Source: Epiperipatus broadwayi
Lineage: Eukaryota > Onychophora > Udeonychophora > Euonychophora > Peripatidae
Reading direction: 5' to 3'
Assembly: GCA_028023455.1 (NCBI GenBank)
Contig: JAQFVV010012447.1
Location: forward strand, 994,001 to 1,058,000
Length of the DNA stretch: 64,000 nucleotides
The position numbers and the translations under genes are program-made. Under the pieces are notes generated by a model that was not told where the DNA came from, ran no database searches, and saw nothing but the letters and a program-made list of their open reading frames with translations. Positions 21,421 through 31,843 of this stretch are shown piece after piece. Every line of letters starts with the position of its first letter. Within the stretch, counting starts at the first letter, position 1.

Positions 21421-24400
21421 AATGTGATTGAATTATGCTTTGGATAGCTTGATCTGATCATAGGTATCTTTGATGGCCCTACTAGTAATGATATTCTCCC
21501 CTCTGCTTGGGGTCAGTCCATACACATAATATTAAAAATATAAATTAATAATTATGTTAAATGGTGTTTAAACTCAATTAAATAGTAGCTTTTCAATGGA
21601 CTCAGTTCAATATAGAGATTGAAACATATGAATTTGATCAAATAACTTGCTTATTCAGCTGCATTTAGGTGTAAATATCACATGAAAACAATTATAAAAT
21701 ATTTACTTGAAAAATATATTTAAAATTAAATAGAGTTCTTGTAATTTATAGCTAGTGTAGTATAATGGACCCTTCTGTTAATTTCAAGGTTTGATCATCA
21801 TGGTTTCATCTGAGTACTAACTATTTGATTATTGAATTAAATAATTTATTTATACATTATTACCTTATTAAATTTACTAATAATTGTTGCTAATATTAAT
21901 AACTAAGTTATTATCAGTTCTTTTTTTAAAATTTCTTTGACATTATTGGCTTCAGTCATTTATGTATTACTATATATACCAATTGTAGTTAGCTTCTTAA
22001 TCCACTGATCATCTCTATGGAAAAACTGGGATAATGAAATATGTATTTGTATGACAAAATTTCTATTCTTTAATTATTATGCAATGGTTAAGTGACTGAT
22101 TCTAGACTTCAAAATCTATGAAATGTGTCTTAAAAATCAATTTCAATATTATTTTGTTAATGAAAGAAAATATATAAAAATAAATTTTACAATCAAGAAA
22201 AAGTAAAAAAATTTCCATTAAAAAAAGAACTTTTACAGTCAATCAAAAGTAAGATTTGTTTTTATTTTTATTATTTTTAAATTATGATTAATATTTTTAG
22301 TGTAACCTTTTTTAAAAAATAAGCATTTAAAAATATATTGCACCACTTAAAACTTACTAAACTAATATCAACATAGTTGATATTCTATCTCTTCACTCCT
22401 TTACTGTAAACAAACTAGAAACAATCTGAAATATTTTAATGTTATATTGCATTGCCATTGATTTGTAACATATGTACAAAATTTTAAGGAAATCCATTTG
22501 ATATAAATCTTGAAATCTTTATTACAAAATTTATCCTAAACAAACAAATGAACAAAAGCCTTTAAAAACAGCTAAAAAAAAAGTAGTAAAACAGTATTTA
22601 TTAATCCGCTTCTAAGTTTTTATGATATTCACAGGTTAAATATAGTAATATGTATATCCATAGTTTGTTTAGTAAGAATATATATTTGTTTATATTTAAA
22701 GAAAATTTTGTTGTCTCCTTAAATAAAAATTGTGTCAACAAAATAATTATTAAATGAAAAATTGATAAAATATAGTAATTTAAATCAATAATTTAATAAA
22801 GTCATTCTCTTAGTTTGACTTCTTTATTAGAAGATACTATAGGAGATTTTGATTATATAAGATAAAAAAATGACTAATGTTTATTTTTTTGCTATTGTTG
22901 TTTTTGAACACTAATTTACAAAAAGCATATAATTAAATGTCATATAAATAATCAAATATAAAAATAATTGATATATGTTTTTTTAATAATTATTTTAAAG
23001 CCCTTATAATTTGTTATTAAACTAAAAAAATTATCACATAAATTTAAATTAAATGCAATAATAATAATTCTTTTTACCAATAGAGAAAATATGACAAATG
23101 TTATAAATATAACATAAATGTTATAATGTTCGTTTTTGAAAAAGTTGTTTGGCATTGAAAGTGCATTACCATTATATTTAGTGTTCTTAATATTTTCTCT
23201 GTGTAAAATATAGTGTTATTATTATATGTAATTTATAATTATTATTATCATATCAATTGTAATTAAGATCTGTCATTAGTATTAAATTTAAAATAAACTT
23301 TCCATATAATTTTTGATGTAAAAGGTGTTTTTCAAAAACAACACATCTCAAAATATTTATGAATTATGTAAATATATATCTATCAAGAGCTATCAGTTAA
23401 TTGAGAAGAAAGACCACAGTGTTTCTTGATCTTAAAAAACCAATAAATCTTTATTCTACAGTGGATTGATAATGATTGAAAATGTTGATATTGATCATAA
23501 TTATAATATTTATTATTTTTGATGTTGTTATTGAATTATTAATAAGTTGTACAGGATAACATATGAACTGACACTTGATTAAAGTTTATTATAGATTACT
23601 GATTTATTCATTTACATAATTTAAAATATATTTATATAATCTCATGAAAACATTCTGTGATGTTAATAAAGGAAGTTGTCTTATGAAGTGAATGATGGGA
23701 AGATTATTTTGTTTTGTATATATGTTGTATGTGTTTTGTTGAATTTCATTTGAAAAAGGCTTTTGTGAAAAAATGTAAGTAAATTTTTGTTTTTGTTTTT
23801 ATGCTAGTATTGTAATGTTATATGATTTTCTTTTATAAATGTTATTGTCTTTTTCATTATTCAAGTTTATACAAATTTTATAATTTTTTGTTATAAATTC
23901 GTGCAAGATCTTTCTTATAAAGTTTACACATTTTTTCTCTCTTTTTTTTTCACATTTTATTTTAATTTTAAAAACTGTTTAATTTTATATAGAATGTGTA
24001 TTTTTTTAGATCTATACTTGTTTCTTCACGAATGAATTATTGAATTTATTGTAAGTAAAACTCTTGTTAGGTTAAACCTATTTTTTGATGAATATTTTTA
24101 ATATCTTTCTGTCAATTTCAAATAAACAAATGAGCAATCTGGAATAATAGGCGGAGTTTAGTGTCTCACATAGGGCTTTTTTTCTGAAATATCAATAGAC
24201 AAAACTATTTTAGAATTATTAATAATAATAAATCATGAAAATGAACAACTAAGCTGAAGGCAGAAAAATTGACAATAAAGAACAGATATAAGAAACAATT
24301 CCAGAAAATAACAAGAAAACCAATGCAATGCTACAAACATAGATACTGATGATAAAGATAATAATAATTTTAATTGTTCATAAACTTCTGCAATTAAATT

Positions 24401-24875
24401 AACACATTTATGACCACTATTATTAGATATGTGGTTTTTGAATGATGAGTACAAATGTGACTTTATTGGATACAGTTTTTAATGTGTTTGTACACAATAA
24501 TTAACCCTATATATAGTGCTTTCAAATATATAAAAAGTTAGATAACTGACTAGAAAAGTAGACAATAAAAAATTAGTGAGAACTGAATTGGTTAAACAAG
24601 CTTTTGTTAATGGTAGAAAGCTACCTTTTAGATCAGGGATGATGAGTTTTTGTGCATGTAGTAAACGTGATGCATTATAAAACTAAACTTGATATATTGA
24701 AGCTCTCATTATAAAAACAAAGAGTCCACATCTTTGTAAAGTAATACTTTAAACAGAAAATAATTTATATTAATATTCAGAAAAAAAGTTTATAACACAA
24801 ATTCCAATTTAGTGTATCAAACTAAAAAAAGTTCTGTTCCACATTTATTCGACAAATATATAATTTTTTTTTTCT
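21421..24875. other. Non-coding, very AT-rich DNA
   Basis: No gene or defined element found. The short ORFs at 22952-23155 and 24233-24454 look like chance. Confidence 0.45.
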
Positions 24876-24879
24876 CATG

Positions 24880-25008
24880 TGTCATAGTATCAGCCGGGAA
24901 GCGAACACGCCAACCCGGGACAACTGCTTGTAAAGCTCTATCACTGACCTCTCGACCACCCATTGACACTTATATCGACCACCCATTGACACTTATCTTT
25001 GATGCAAA
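24880..25008 (-). repeat. tRNA-derived SINE fragment
   Basis: On the minus strand a box-A-like GGTCGAGAGG, a box-B-like TGTTCGCTTCCCGG and the shared end GATACTATGACACATG are seen. Next to it CGACCACCCATTGACACTTAT occurs twice in tandem (24954-25000). The tRNA of origin cannot be told. Confidence 0.6.
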
Positions 25009-25336
25009 TAATCTAGAATGATCCTGCTATAATTTTTAACTTTTATTTTGTAATCGGTTATTCTTTATAAGTCTTAATTTTGTTTCTTATGGAAATTATT
25101 TTTTTTCATGAAAGTAATTCAGATTTAAAAAATGATCTGCAGATTTCGTTTACAAATTTAAGTCTAAACATTTAAATTCTGGTGAAAGCGAGGCAAATTA
25201 AGAATGGAATTAAAATTAAAAGTGTAGAGAGTTTGATACTTGTAAGTCAAATTGTAATAATAAGTCTCATCTAAGTAAACAAGTGCCAATAGCATTTCTC
25301 CCAACAAACCCTGATCGTTTAATCTAATGACATAGC

Positions 25337-25808
25337 TGTGATGTCTTCACCCTTAAGTTTTTCAGAGGGGTAGAAAACACAATCTGATAGATGGCATAAA
25401 CGAGTACAAAGAATTATAGCTAAAATATCTGAAACTCGACTGAACAACTCTTAAAACCGTTGCACCGCAAATAGCTCTTAATAGTTTTACATATCCAACT
25501 TCTTCTGTTAACAAGACTGTAACAAGTGCGCGATGTTTTCCTCTAGCAGTTTATATATCCCCCTGAGTTCTTTTGTTTAGTCTTATCTGCTACATTCCAA
25601 AAACTTAATCGCGTTTTCCAAATCTGTTTTATTGTTCTTACTTTAATTAGTTATTTCTATCTCTGATAAAAATAATCCCACAACTTGCTTTTAATTATAA
25701 TTATTTTCCATTATAATTATTTTTACTTTCGACTAAAATAAATCGAAAACTTCTGGAGTAAATTGTCTCTAGTAAACTCGCTGTTTATTTCTCACAACGA
25801 ATACAACA
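25337..25808 (-). repeat. 3' LTR (472 bp)
   Basis: TG...CA ends. It lacks a 4-bp stretch present in the other LTR near 27400, and differs at sites such as CCGTTGCACCGC versus CATTGTGCCGC. Confidence 0.93.
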
Positions 25809-25822
25809 CTTCCTCCCCTCAC
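25809..25822 (-). promoter_or_regulatory. Polypurine tract for plus-strand priming
   Basis: The minus strand reads GTGAGGGGAGGAAG, directly abutting the 3' LTR. Position and composition are as expected for plus-strand DNA synthesis of an LTR retroelement. Confidence 0.85.
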
Positions 25823-25911
25823 TCCAGAAGTTAGAGTTTATTTACGTTACACATAATCATCCAATATGCACGGTTTCCTTTTTCAGCTTGGAGAAAACTT
25901 GATTTTTCTTA

Positions 25912-26382
25912 TTAATCGATATAACCTTGAAAATTGTGTGAACTCTTCTTTTTTCTCACCGCCTTGAGTGCTTTTTTCTCTCGCTTGGAGAGACTCTGGG
26001 TTTTTTCCTGTTCTGCGGTTTTTGTCTCTGGCCGCTCACTGTCTAAAGATTTCAATTCTAAAAAATCTTCGAATGTGTCAATTTCATTTTCACTTTCGGC
26101 CATCTTTTCCTGTAGTTCCATTACATACTGCTGCCAACTCTCTACCTGTTCGGATAATTTTGACATTGCAAGTTCGCTTTTTAAATCTTCATTCGATCTT
26201 TCCAAAATCTGACATTCTGAAAATTTGCTTTGTGATTTTTTACTAAATTGTGAATTTTGTTGTTCAAGTTCTTTTAATTTATTTAATTCATAAACATTCA
26301 GTTTTAATTTGTGCACTTCTTTTGATAGTTCTTTAAATTGCAAGTTGAGTTGTAGCTTCGATTGCATCTTTCTCTCAAGCAT
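25912..26382 (-). CDS. Coiled-coil ORF overlapping the end of gag
   Basis: 156 aa, starting at an ATG that overlaps the gag stop in ATGCTTGA (26375-26382), a layout that allows reinitiation after gag. Residues 1-110 have Leu-rich heptad-like spacing and many Glu, Lys and Gln, as expected for a coiled coil; residues 120-145 are strongly basic (REKKALKAVRKKKSSH). No Asp-Thr-Gly protease motif, RT box or integrase His/Cys signature is present. I do not recognise it. It could be a structural partner of Gag or a captured host fragment. It ends about 90 bp before the polypurine tract. Its intactness beside an intact gag suggests selection until recently, or a young insertion. Confidence 0.7.
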   Translation of the reverse strand: MLERKMQSKLQLNLQFKELSKEVHKLKLNVYELNKLKELEQQNSQFSKKSQSKFSECQILERSNEDLKSELAMSKLSEQVESWQQYVMELQEKMAESENEIDTFEDFLELKSLDSERPETKTAEQEKTQSLSKREKKALKAVRKKKSSHNFQGYID

Positions 26383-27265
26383 GGTAGCTAATTTTTGGTT
26401 TCGTGATATGTCCTTGTCTTTGTGAAAAAGTCCTATCTCTCACAGCCATGCTTTGTCCCTTAGTTGATACATAGCCAATGGTACATGTTGTATCATCTGT
26501 GCTTGGATTACATTTTGTTTGTCGTGGTTTTTTGCATACAGCTATTAAATGTCCTTTAAATCCGCAGTTAAAACAGTTTTCTTTTCTCCATTTACAATTT
26601 TTAGATACATGGCCAGTTTTACCACAGCAGAAACATTTCACTGTTAACATTTTCTCTCTATAAATATTTTCATTCTTTGGCTGCTGGCTTTGATCTGTTT
26701 TGTAAACTGCCATCTTTTTGGTCTCTTCTGAGTTGTTTCTAAAAGCTATGGCTTGCTCAATTACTGCTTCATATGCCATTCCTTTTTTAATAGCCACTTC
26801 GTATGATAAGTCGCTTTCCGTTAACAACGTCTGTCGCAATCTTTCGTCGTACATTCCCCACAATAATTGATCCAGCATAGCTTGTTCTAAAAATTCGCCA
26901 TAATCACAGTTTTTTGCCAGCTGTTTTAATGCTATATCATAGTCTTTAATTTTTTCCTCTCTGGCTTGCTTTCTATTTCTCAGAGTTAATCTAGCTACAT
27001 GTCTAGATGGCTTTGGGCTAAAATAGTCCGTTAATTTTTTAACCATATCTTCAAACTGTACTCCATCAGTTATCGGTCCATCCCATAATTTATTAATAAT
27101 TTCTATGACTTTGCGTCCTCCTAAACATAAAAGTGCAGCCACTTTTTTTTCATTATTTTTTATCCCATTTAACTTGAAAAAATTTTCCAATTGAATTATA
27201 TAGAGAGGCCATTCCTCGGCATTTTCAATGCTAAATTCAGGAATACTGCTTTGTCCTAATGACAT
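26375..27265 (-). CDS. Gag-like capsid/nucleocapsid protein with two CCHC zinc knuckles
   Basis: 296 aa, ATG start about 90 bp downstream of the 5' LTR. Residues about 1-170 resemble the retrotransposon Gag capsid region (EEWPLYIIQLENFF, then a helical block with DYFSPKPSRHVARLTLRNRKQ). Residues about 208-245 hold two knuckles: CFCCGKTGHVSKNC and CFNCGFKGHLIAVC, both C-x2-C-x4-H-x4-C, which bind RNA. The overall pattern matches Gag proteins of Gypsy-type elements in animals. The protein would form particles packaging the element's RNA. No frameshift or internal stop is present. Confidence 0.85.
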   Translation of the reverse strand: MSLGQSSIPEFSIENAEEWPLYIIQLENFFKLNGIKNNEKKVAALLCLGGRKVIEIINKLWDGPITDGVQFEDMVKKLTDYFSPKPSRHVARLTLRNRKQAREEKIKDYDIALKQLAKNCDYGEFLEQAMLDQLLWGMYDERLRQTLLTESDLSYEVAIKKGMAYEAVIEQAIAFRNNSEETKKMAVYKTDQSQQPKNENIYREKMLTVKCFCCGKTGHVSKNCKWRKENCFNCGFKGHLIAVCKKPRQTKCNPSTDDTTCTIGYVSTKGQSMAVRDRTFSQRQGHITKPKISYHA

Positions 27266-27335
27266 TTTACTTCTTTCCGAATGTATTGATTGATTTTCTC
27301 GTCTGGCTTATTCCTTCAAGTTTTACTAGCTTCGA

Positions 27336-27351
27336 AACTAAGACTGTGCCA
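27336..27351 (-). promoter_or_regulatory. Candidate primer-binding site
   Basis: Four bases inside the 5' LTR the minus strand reads TGGCACAGTCTTAG. A TGG start near the LTR edge suits pairing with a tRNA CCA end. The tRNA is not identified. Confidence 0.35.
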
Positions 27352-27355
27352 ATCT

Positions 27356-27833
27356 TGTGATGTCTTCACCCTTAAGTTTTTCAGAGGGGTAGAAAACACT
27401 TACAATCTGATAGATGACATAAAAGAGTACAAAGAATTATAGCTAAAATATCTGAAACTCGACTGAACAACTCTTAAAACCATTGTGCCGCAAATAGCTC
27501 TTAATAGCTTTACATATCCAACTTCTTCTGTTAACAAGACTGTAGAAAGTGCGCGATGTTTTCCTCTAGCAGTTTATATATCCCCCTGAGTTCTTTTGTT
27601 TAGTCTTATCTGCTACATTCCAAAAACTTAATCGCATGTTTTCCAAATCTGTTTTATTGTTCTTACTTTAATTAGTTATTTCTATCTCTGATAAAAATAA
27701 TCCCACAACTTGCTTTTAATTATAATTATTTTCCATTATAATTATTTTTACTTTCAACTAAAATAAATTGAAAACTTCTGGAGTAAATTGTCTCTAGTAA
27801 ACTCACTGTTTATTTCTCACAACGAATACAACA
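27356..27833 (-). repeat. 5' LTR (478 bp)
   Basis: Pairs with 25337-25808. On the minus strand it lies upstream of gag and so should hold the promoter. Confidence 0.93.
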
Positions 27834-27838
27834 ATAGC

Positions 27839-30210
27839 CAACTGCTAGGTCAATTTATACATACAAATATGCAAATGTATGATAATCAGCGACTAGTTTA
27901 ATGTATGTTTATATGGATGTGGATATGTTAATGTATTTACTAATATTCTCTTTAGTCGTGCATTAACAATAATACACGGTATCAAAAGCCTGGTTTAGCA
28001 AAGTAATAAATATTGTTTTATATCAACCATTTATTACCGTAATAGTTGATAATTATCTACATTCTCCTGTAGATATTTACAAAGGCAATAAACCTTTAAG
28101 CATGTGCGCTTGAAAATACGAAGGTAGGGACCTCTACAGGTCATAACCATAAGCTTACTCTTTGGAAGAAAAGAGGGGAACTATATTTTATTACTTTTTA
28201 TCTACAATATATACATATGTTATAATTTATTCGAACATATATATCTATACAAATTGTAAATAATATGAATTTCATCACTACACGGGATTTATTTTTCAAA
28301 GATTAAAAATTACGGAAAAAAAAGAATAAAATAAACCGCATTAAGTACTATGTTAGGTATATAGATGTAAACTTTAAAATGCAAATTATCAAAAATATAG
28401 TGAATATTTATTAATTTAAACTTTAATTCAAACACTTTAGATAGAAATAAATGGTAATTTAATAAAAGTAATTGAATTTTTTTTTATCCATATATATTTA
28501 GTGAAATGAGATTTAGAGAAGACTGATTATTTGCTAAAGGGAAGAAGGGAAAGCCTTAAGGTAAAATAAACATGTAAATTATTGTTATGCCACTAAACTT
28601 TAATAATAAAATTGAAAATTTGAACTTATTTTAATTTAAATTATGCATTTGCCTTTGAGAGCTAGTGATTTTTCTTATAAACAACTATCTAAAAATGACA
28701 TTTTATATATTATTTATATACAGTTGAGAACATATTTTTGGCATTAATTTAATATAAATGTTAGGAAACAAATAATTTTAATATAAAACGACAGCCAATT
28801 TTAATTCTAAACTAAATTTAAAAAGTAATGTTGTAGTTTAGCTCTACGAAGACAGTCTTATGAGAATTAAAAATTCTCTACTTATTTCTGTCATTTTAAT
28901 ACTTGATTCATTACAGATACAAAATGAATTAACACTACAATAGTATATGAATTACAAATTATAGAATATTATTTAAACAATGCTATATATAATTAAAATT
29001 TGACTATTAATCCTCATTATCAATTATAAACTGGAAAATGTCACCAGAATTTGGAACTAGCTCTCAAGTTGAATATTAAAATTTTAAAAAAGTAATATTC
29101 ATTCTTAATGATATATTAGAAAAAGGAAATCCACAATTAGTTATCTTGATTACTCACTAATGTTTTAGTCATTCTATACAAAGTAGAATTTAAAATCCCC
29201 ATCGTAATATATGTAATTTAAAATTTCAGATTAAAATCTGTATCTTATTTTAACAGTATGATCTCTTTACTCATCTTCAGAGCAATCTACTCTAAACTTG
29301 AGTAATCAATTGATGATCAGTGATATAGAACTATAATATCCACATCATTGGGCCAGTTTCAGACTTTTGTCTTCATCAGTAAAAAGTAGGATTTAAATCT
29401 GAAACTAATACACTTGTATATATACCAGGTAATTTTTACACTTTTATGTTATTCAATCTCTTAAAAGAATGTGAGTTAGCATATAAGAAAGCCATATGAA
29501 ATTATTAGTGATATTATTCTAAGTTTAATTAGCTTTTCATTTTAAATTAAAATAGTTTCCAAATGATAACATACCTATTGATCAACTAACAATAGACTAA
29601 AGGTTCACAATCAATATTTCTAATTAATTTTTAATCTATGCCTGAAGCTCTATTGCTTTATCTAAACAGTTTTAGTTATCCTGCTGTTTCCCTTTAATTT
29701 ATAATTATTATAGTTTTTATATTATATTTGTGAGAATTTGAAAAATGACTGAATACCTTTATTATTCAGGAGTTTAAAAAAAGTTCAAGCATCAGAAATA
29801 ACAAAGGTAGCTTGTTTGCAAAGCATGAACCTTGGGATCTGCCACATTATAACATTGCATCAAACTATGCAAGCCACTTGCAATTTAGCAAAAATGCTAT
29901 GGTGATTATGCAACATTAATTTTCCCTTATTTGAATATTTAATTCTTTTGAGTAATATATGCATATGCTTTAAGAAGCATACGTTCTTTCTTTTATTTAG
30001 CTGAATACACTTTTAATGATGTGCAGCATAATCATAGTTCTGATGTCATTGCTGATTTTTTATAATTCATATTCATTATCCATATTATGTAAATCAGCTG
30101 ATTTAAGTATTTCATCTGTGTAATAATTGAATGATGTTTTTTCTTTTATTTATCATGATTTTGTGCTTGGCTATGAACCAAGTATTTTTACTTTCCTTTT
30201 TTTCTCATTG

Positions 30211-30215
<5 letters not shown>
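27839..30215. other. Non-coding AT-rich DNA
   Basis: No gene seen. It contains one hammerhead-like motif (29346-29386) and a 5-bp hairpin near 28124. Confidence 0.5.
29346..29386 (-). ncRNA. Hammerhead-ribozyme-like motif in a diverged relative of the 456-bp unit
   Basis: The minus strand has an intact CUGAUGA, a perfect 4-bp stem II AGAC-AAAA-GUCU and GAAAC. Flanking bases (GTGGATATT downstream, GAGTAATCAATTGATG upstream on the plus strand) resemble the 456-bp unit. Stem I is poor and the triplet region reads GGCC instead of AGUC, so cleavage is doubtful. Confidence 0.6.

Positions 30216-30260
<45 letters not shown>
30216..30260. repeat. TA microsatellite at the outer edge of palindrome 1
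   Basis: About 22 TA units, directly joined to the left arm of the palindrome. Confidence 0.95.
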
Positions 30261-30263
<3 letters not shown>

Positions 30264-30314
30264 AATCAATATATATATCAAAATACAGTACAATTTATAT
30301 AAATTATATTCTTT

Positions 30315-30357
30315 TAGAAGTACTTTCGACTATACACTTTGTAGTCTTTATCAACTA
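30315..30357 (-). ncRNA. Hammerhead-like motif, left arm of palindrome 1
   Basis: Mirror copy of 31743-31785. Confidence 0.55.
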
Positions 30358-30411
30358 TATAACGTTGAATAATCAAAACGAGACAACCCTTAACAATACC
30401 CATAGTTCAAT

Positions 30412-31047
30412 TCAGATTTCCCACAATTCTGTTATCTTAACATTTGATGACTGGCGATTCATTAACATTTGACGATTTCTTGAAATCAACATAGCCTCTT
30501 TTATTTTACGTTTATTATGACAACGTTCAATTTGAATAATTTTCATATTTTTATAATCAAATTTAAATCCATATTGACAAGATTTATTATAATCAAATAT
30601 AACAGATGATGAAGGTTTATTTACATCTGTTCCATATTGATTCTCTTTTTGAATTCTATTATATAAAAGCATATGTTCTTTTATTCTCTTCTCAAATGTA
30701 CACTTAGATTCACCAATGAATTGTATACCGCATCCACATATCAATCTATATATAATAGAATTTTGATTAAACTTTGAATTTTGAATTTTAGAATTATTAA
30801 GCAATCTATTTATGTTATTTGTAGAGAAAAAAGCAATATGACACAAACCATTATAAATTTTCCTAATAAACTTGACCTGCTCATCTGATATAAATGGCAT
30901 TGAAATCCATTTCATTTTGATATTTTTATTTTTAATTTTATTATAGTGTTGATTTCTTTTAAATCCTTTAATAATATTAGCAATAGCATTTTTATAATAG
31001 CCAATTTTTAACAAGTCATTAACAAATAAATGTACATTTTTAATTTT
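30412..31047 (-). pseudogene. GIY-YIG endonuclease of a Penelope-like element, left arm
   Basis: Open without interruption from the palindrome centre to a TGA at 30412; at least 200 aa. Same protein as the right arm, but with two changes at likely key sites: the YIG Tyr is Phe (CGIQFIGESK) and the His of the DHNK block is Tyr (IFDYNKSC). It keeps ICGCG, RIKEH and the Glu of RKIKEAM. These changes suggest that this arm drifted more than the other. 5'-truncated, with no RT and no promoter, so it is not a working gene. Confidence 0.85.
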
Positions 31048-31052
31048 GTGAT

Positions 31053-31688
31053 AAAATTAAAAATGTACATTTATTTGTTAATGACTTATTAAAAATTGGC
31101 TATTATAAAAATGCTATTGCTAATATTATTAAAGGATTTAAAAGAAATCAACACTATAATAAAATTAAAAATAAAAATATCAAAATGAAATGGATTTCAA
31201 TGCCATTTATATCAGATGAGCAGGTCAAGTTTATTAGGAAAATTTATAATGGTTTGTGTCATATTGCTTTTTTCTCTACAAATAACATAAATAGATTGCT
31301 TAATAATTCTAAAATTCAAAATTCAAAGTTTAATCAAAATTCTATTATATATAGATTGATATGTGGATGCGGCATACAATACATTGGTGAATCTAAGTGT
31401 ACATTTGAGAAGAGAATAAAAGAACATATGCTTTTATATAATAGAATTCAAAAAGAGAATCAATATGGAACAGATGTAAATAAACCTTCATCATCTGTTA
31501 TATTTGATCATAATAAATCTTGTCAATATGGATTTAAATTTGATTATAAAAATATGAAAATTATTCAAATTGAACGTTGTCATAATAAACGTAAAATAAA
31601 AGAGGCTATGTTGATTTCAAGAAATCGTCAAATGTTAATGAATCACCAGTCATCAAATGTTAAGATAACAGAATTGTGGGAAATCTGA
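31053..31688 (+). pseudogene. GIY-YIG endonuclease of a Penelope-like element, right arm
   Basis: The frame is open from the palindrome centre (31053) to TGA at 31686-31688, 211 codons; the first Met with good context is at 31185. It contains IYRLICGCGIQYIGESKCTF (Cys pair and YIG), KRIKEH (catalytic-type Arg, plus His), SSSVIFDHNKSC (second His) and RKIKEAMLISRN (Glu of the nuclease). The Cys-Cys-His-His set plus GIY-YIG is the hallmark of endonuclease-bearing Penelope-like elements, whose enzyme nicks target DNA to prime reverse transcription. Upstream MPFISDEQVKFIRKIY is the RT-to-nuclease linker. All key residues look intact, but the RT is absent. Confidence 0.88.
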
Positions 31689-31742
31689 ATTGAACTATGG
31701 GTATTGTTAAGGGTTGTCTCGTTTTGATTATTCAACGTTATA

Positions 31743-31785
31743 TAGTTGATAAAGACTACAAAGTGTATAGTCGAAAGTACTTCTA
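31743..31785 (+). ncRNA. Hammerhead-like motif after the endonuclease stop, right arm
   Basis: About 55 bp after the stop codon: stem I UAG/CUA, core UUGAUAA (two changes from CUGAUGA: C3 to U, G8 to A), stem II GACUA/UAGUC (5 bp), GAAA and a self-complementary AGUACU as stem III. Hammerheads in the terminal repeats of Penelope-like elements are known, so the position fits. The two core changes predict loss of activity. Confidence 0.6.
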
Positions 31786-31843
31786 AAAGAATATAATTTA
31801 TATAAATTGTACTGTATTTTGATATATATATTGATTTGTATAT

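Larger units (their letters stand above)
25332..27838 (-). mobile_element. Short LTR retrotransposon with gag and no pol
   Basis: A complete element read on the minus strand: 5' LTR 27356-27833, gag 26375-27265, a coiled-coil ORF 25912-26382, polypurine tract 25809-25822 and 3' LTR 25337-25808. The 5-bp target duplication ATAGC is exact on both sides (25332-25336 and 27834-27838). The LTRs start TGTGATG and end ACAACA (plus strand), with TG...CA termini. The LTRs differ at roughly a dozen bases plus two small indels, so it is not brand new. No protease, RT, RNase H or integrase is present, so it must rely on enzymes from another element. Confidence 0.93.
30257..31843. mobile_element. Palindromic Penelope-like element 3' end (palindrome 1)
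   Basis: Two arms of 791 bp (30257-31047 and 31053-31843) are near-perfect reverse complements around a 5-bp spacer GTGAT. Each arm carries, outward-facing, the C-terminal part of a Penelope-like element (linker plus GIY-YIG endonuclease) and about 155 bp of 3' sequence with a hammerhead-like motif. The outer ends sit at TA-rich DNA. No RT domain is present, so both copies are 5'-truncated. Inverted partial copies are known for Penelope elements. Confidence 0.9.

Noticed and set aside
25934-26246. Plus-strand ORFs opposite the gag region
   Set aside because: Shadows of the coiled-coil and gag ORFs on the other strand.
28118-28145. GACCU/AGGUC hairpin resembling a hammerhead stem II
   Set aside because: No GAAA after the stem and no flanking stem I.
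30127-30472. Plus-strand ORFs with YIYIYI repeats
   Set aside because: Translation of a TA microsatellite and of the antisense of the endonuclease arm.
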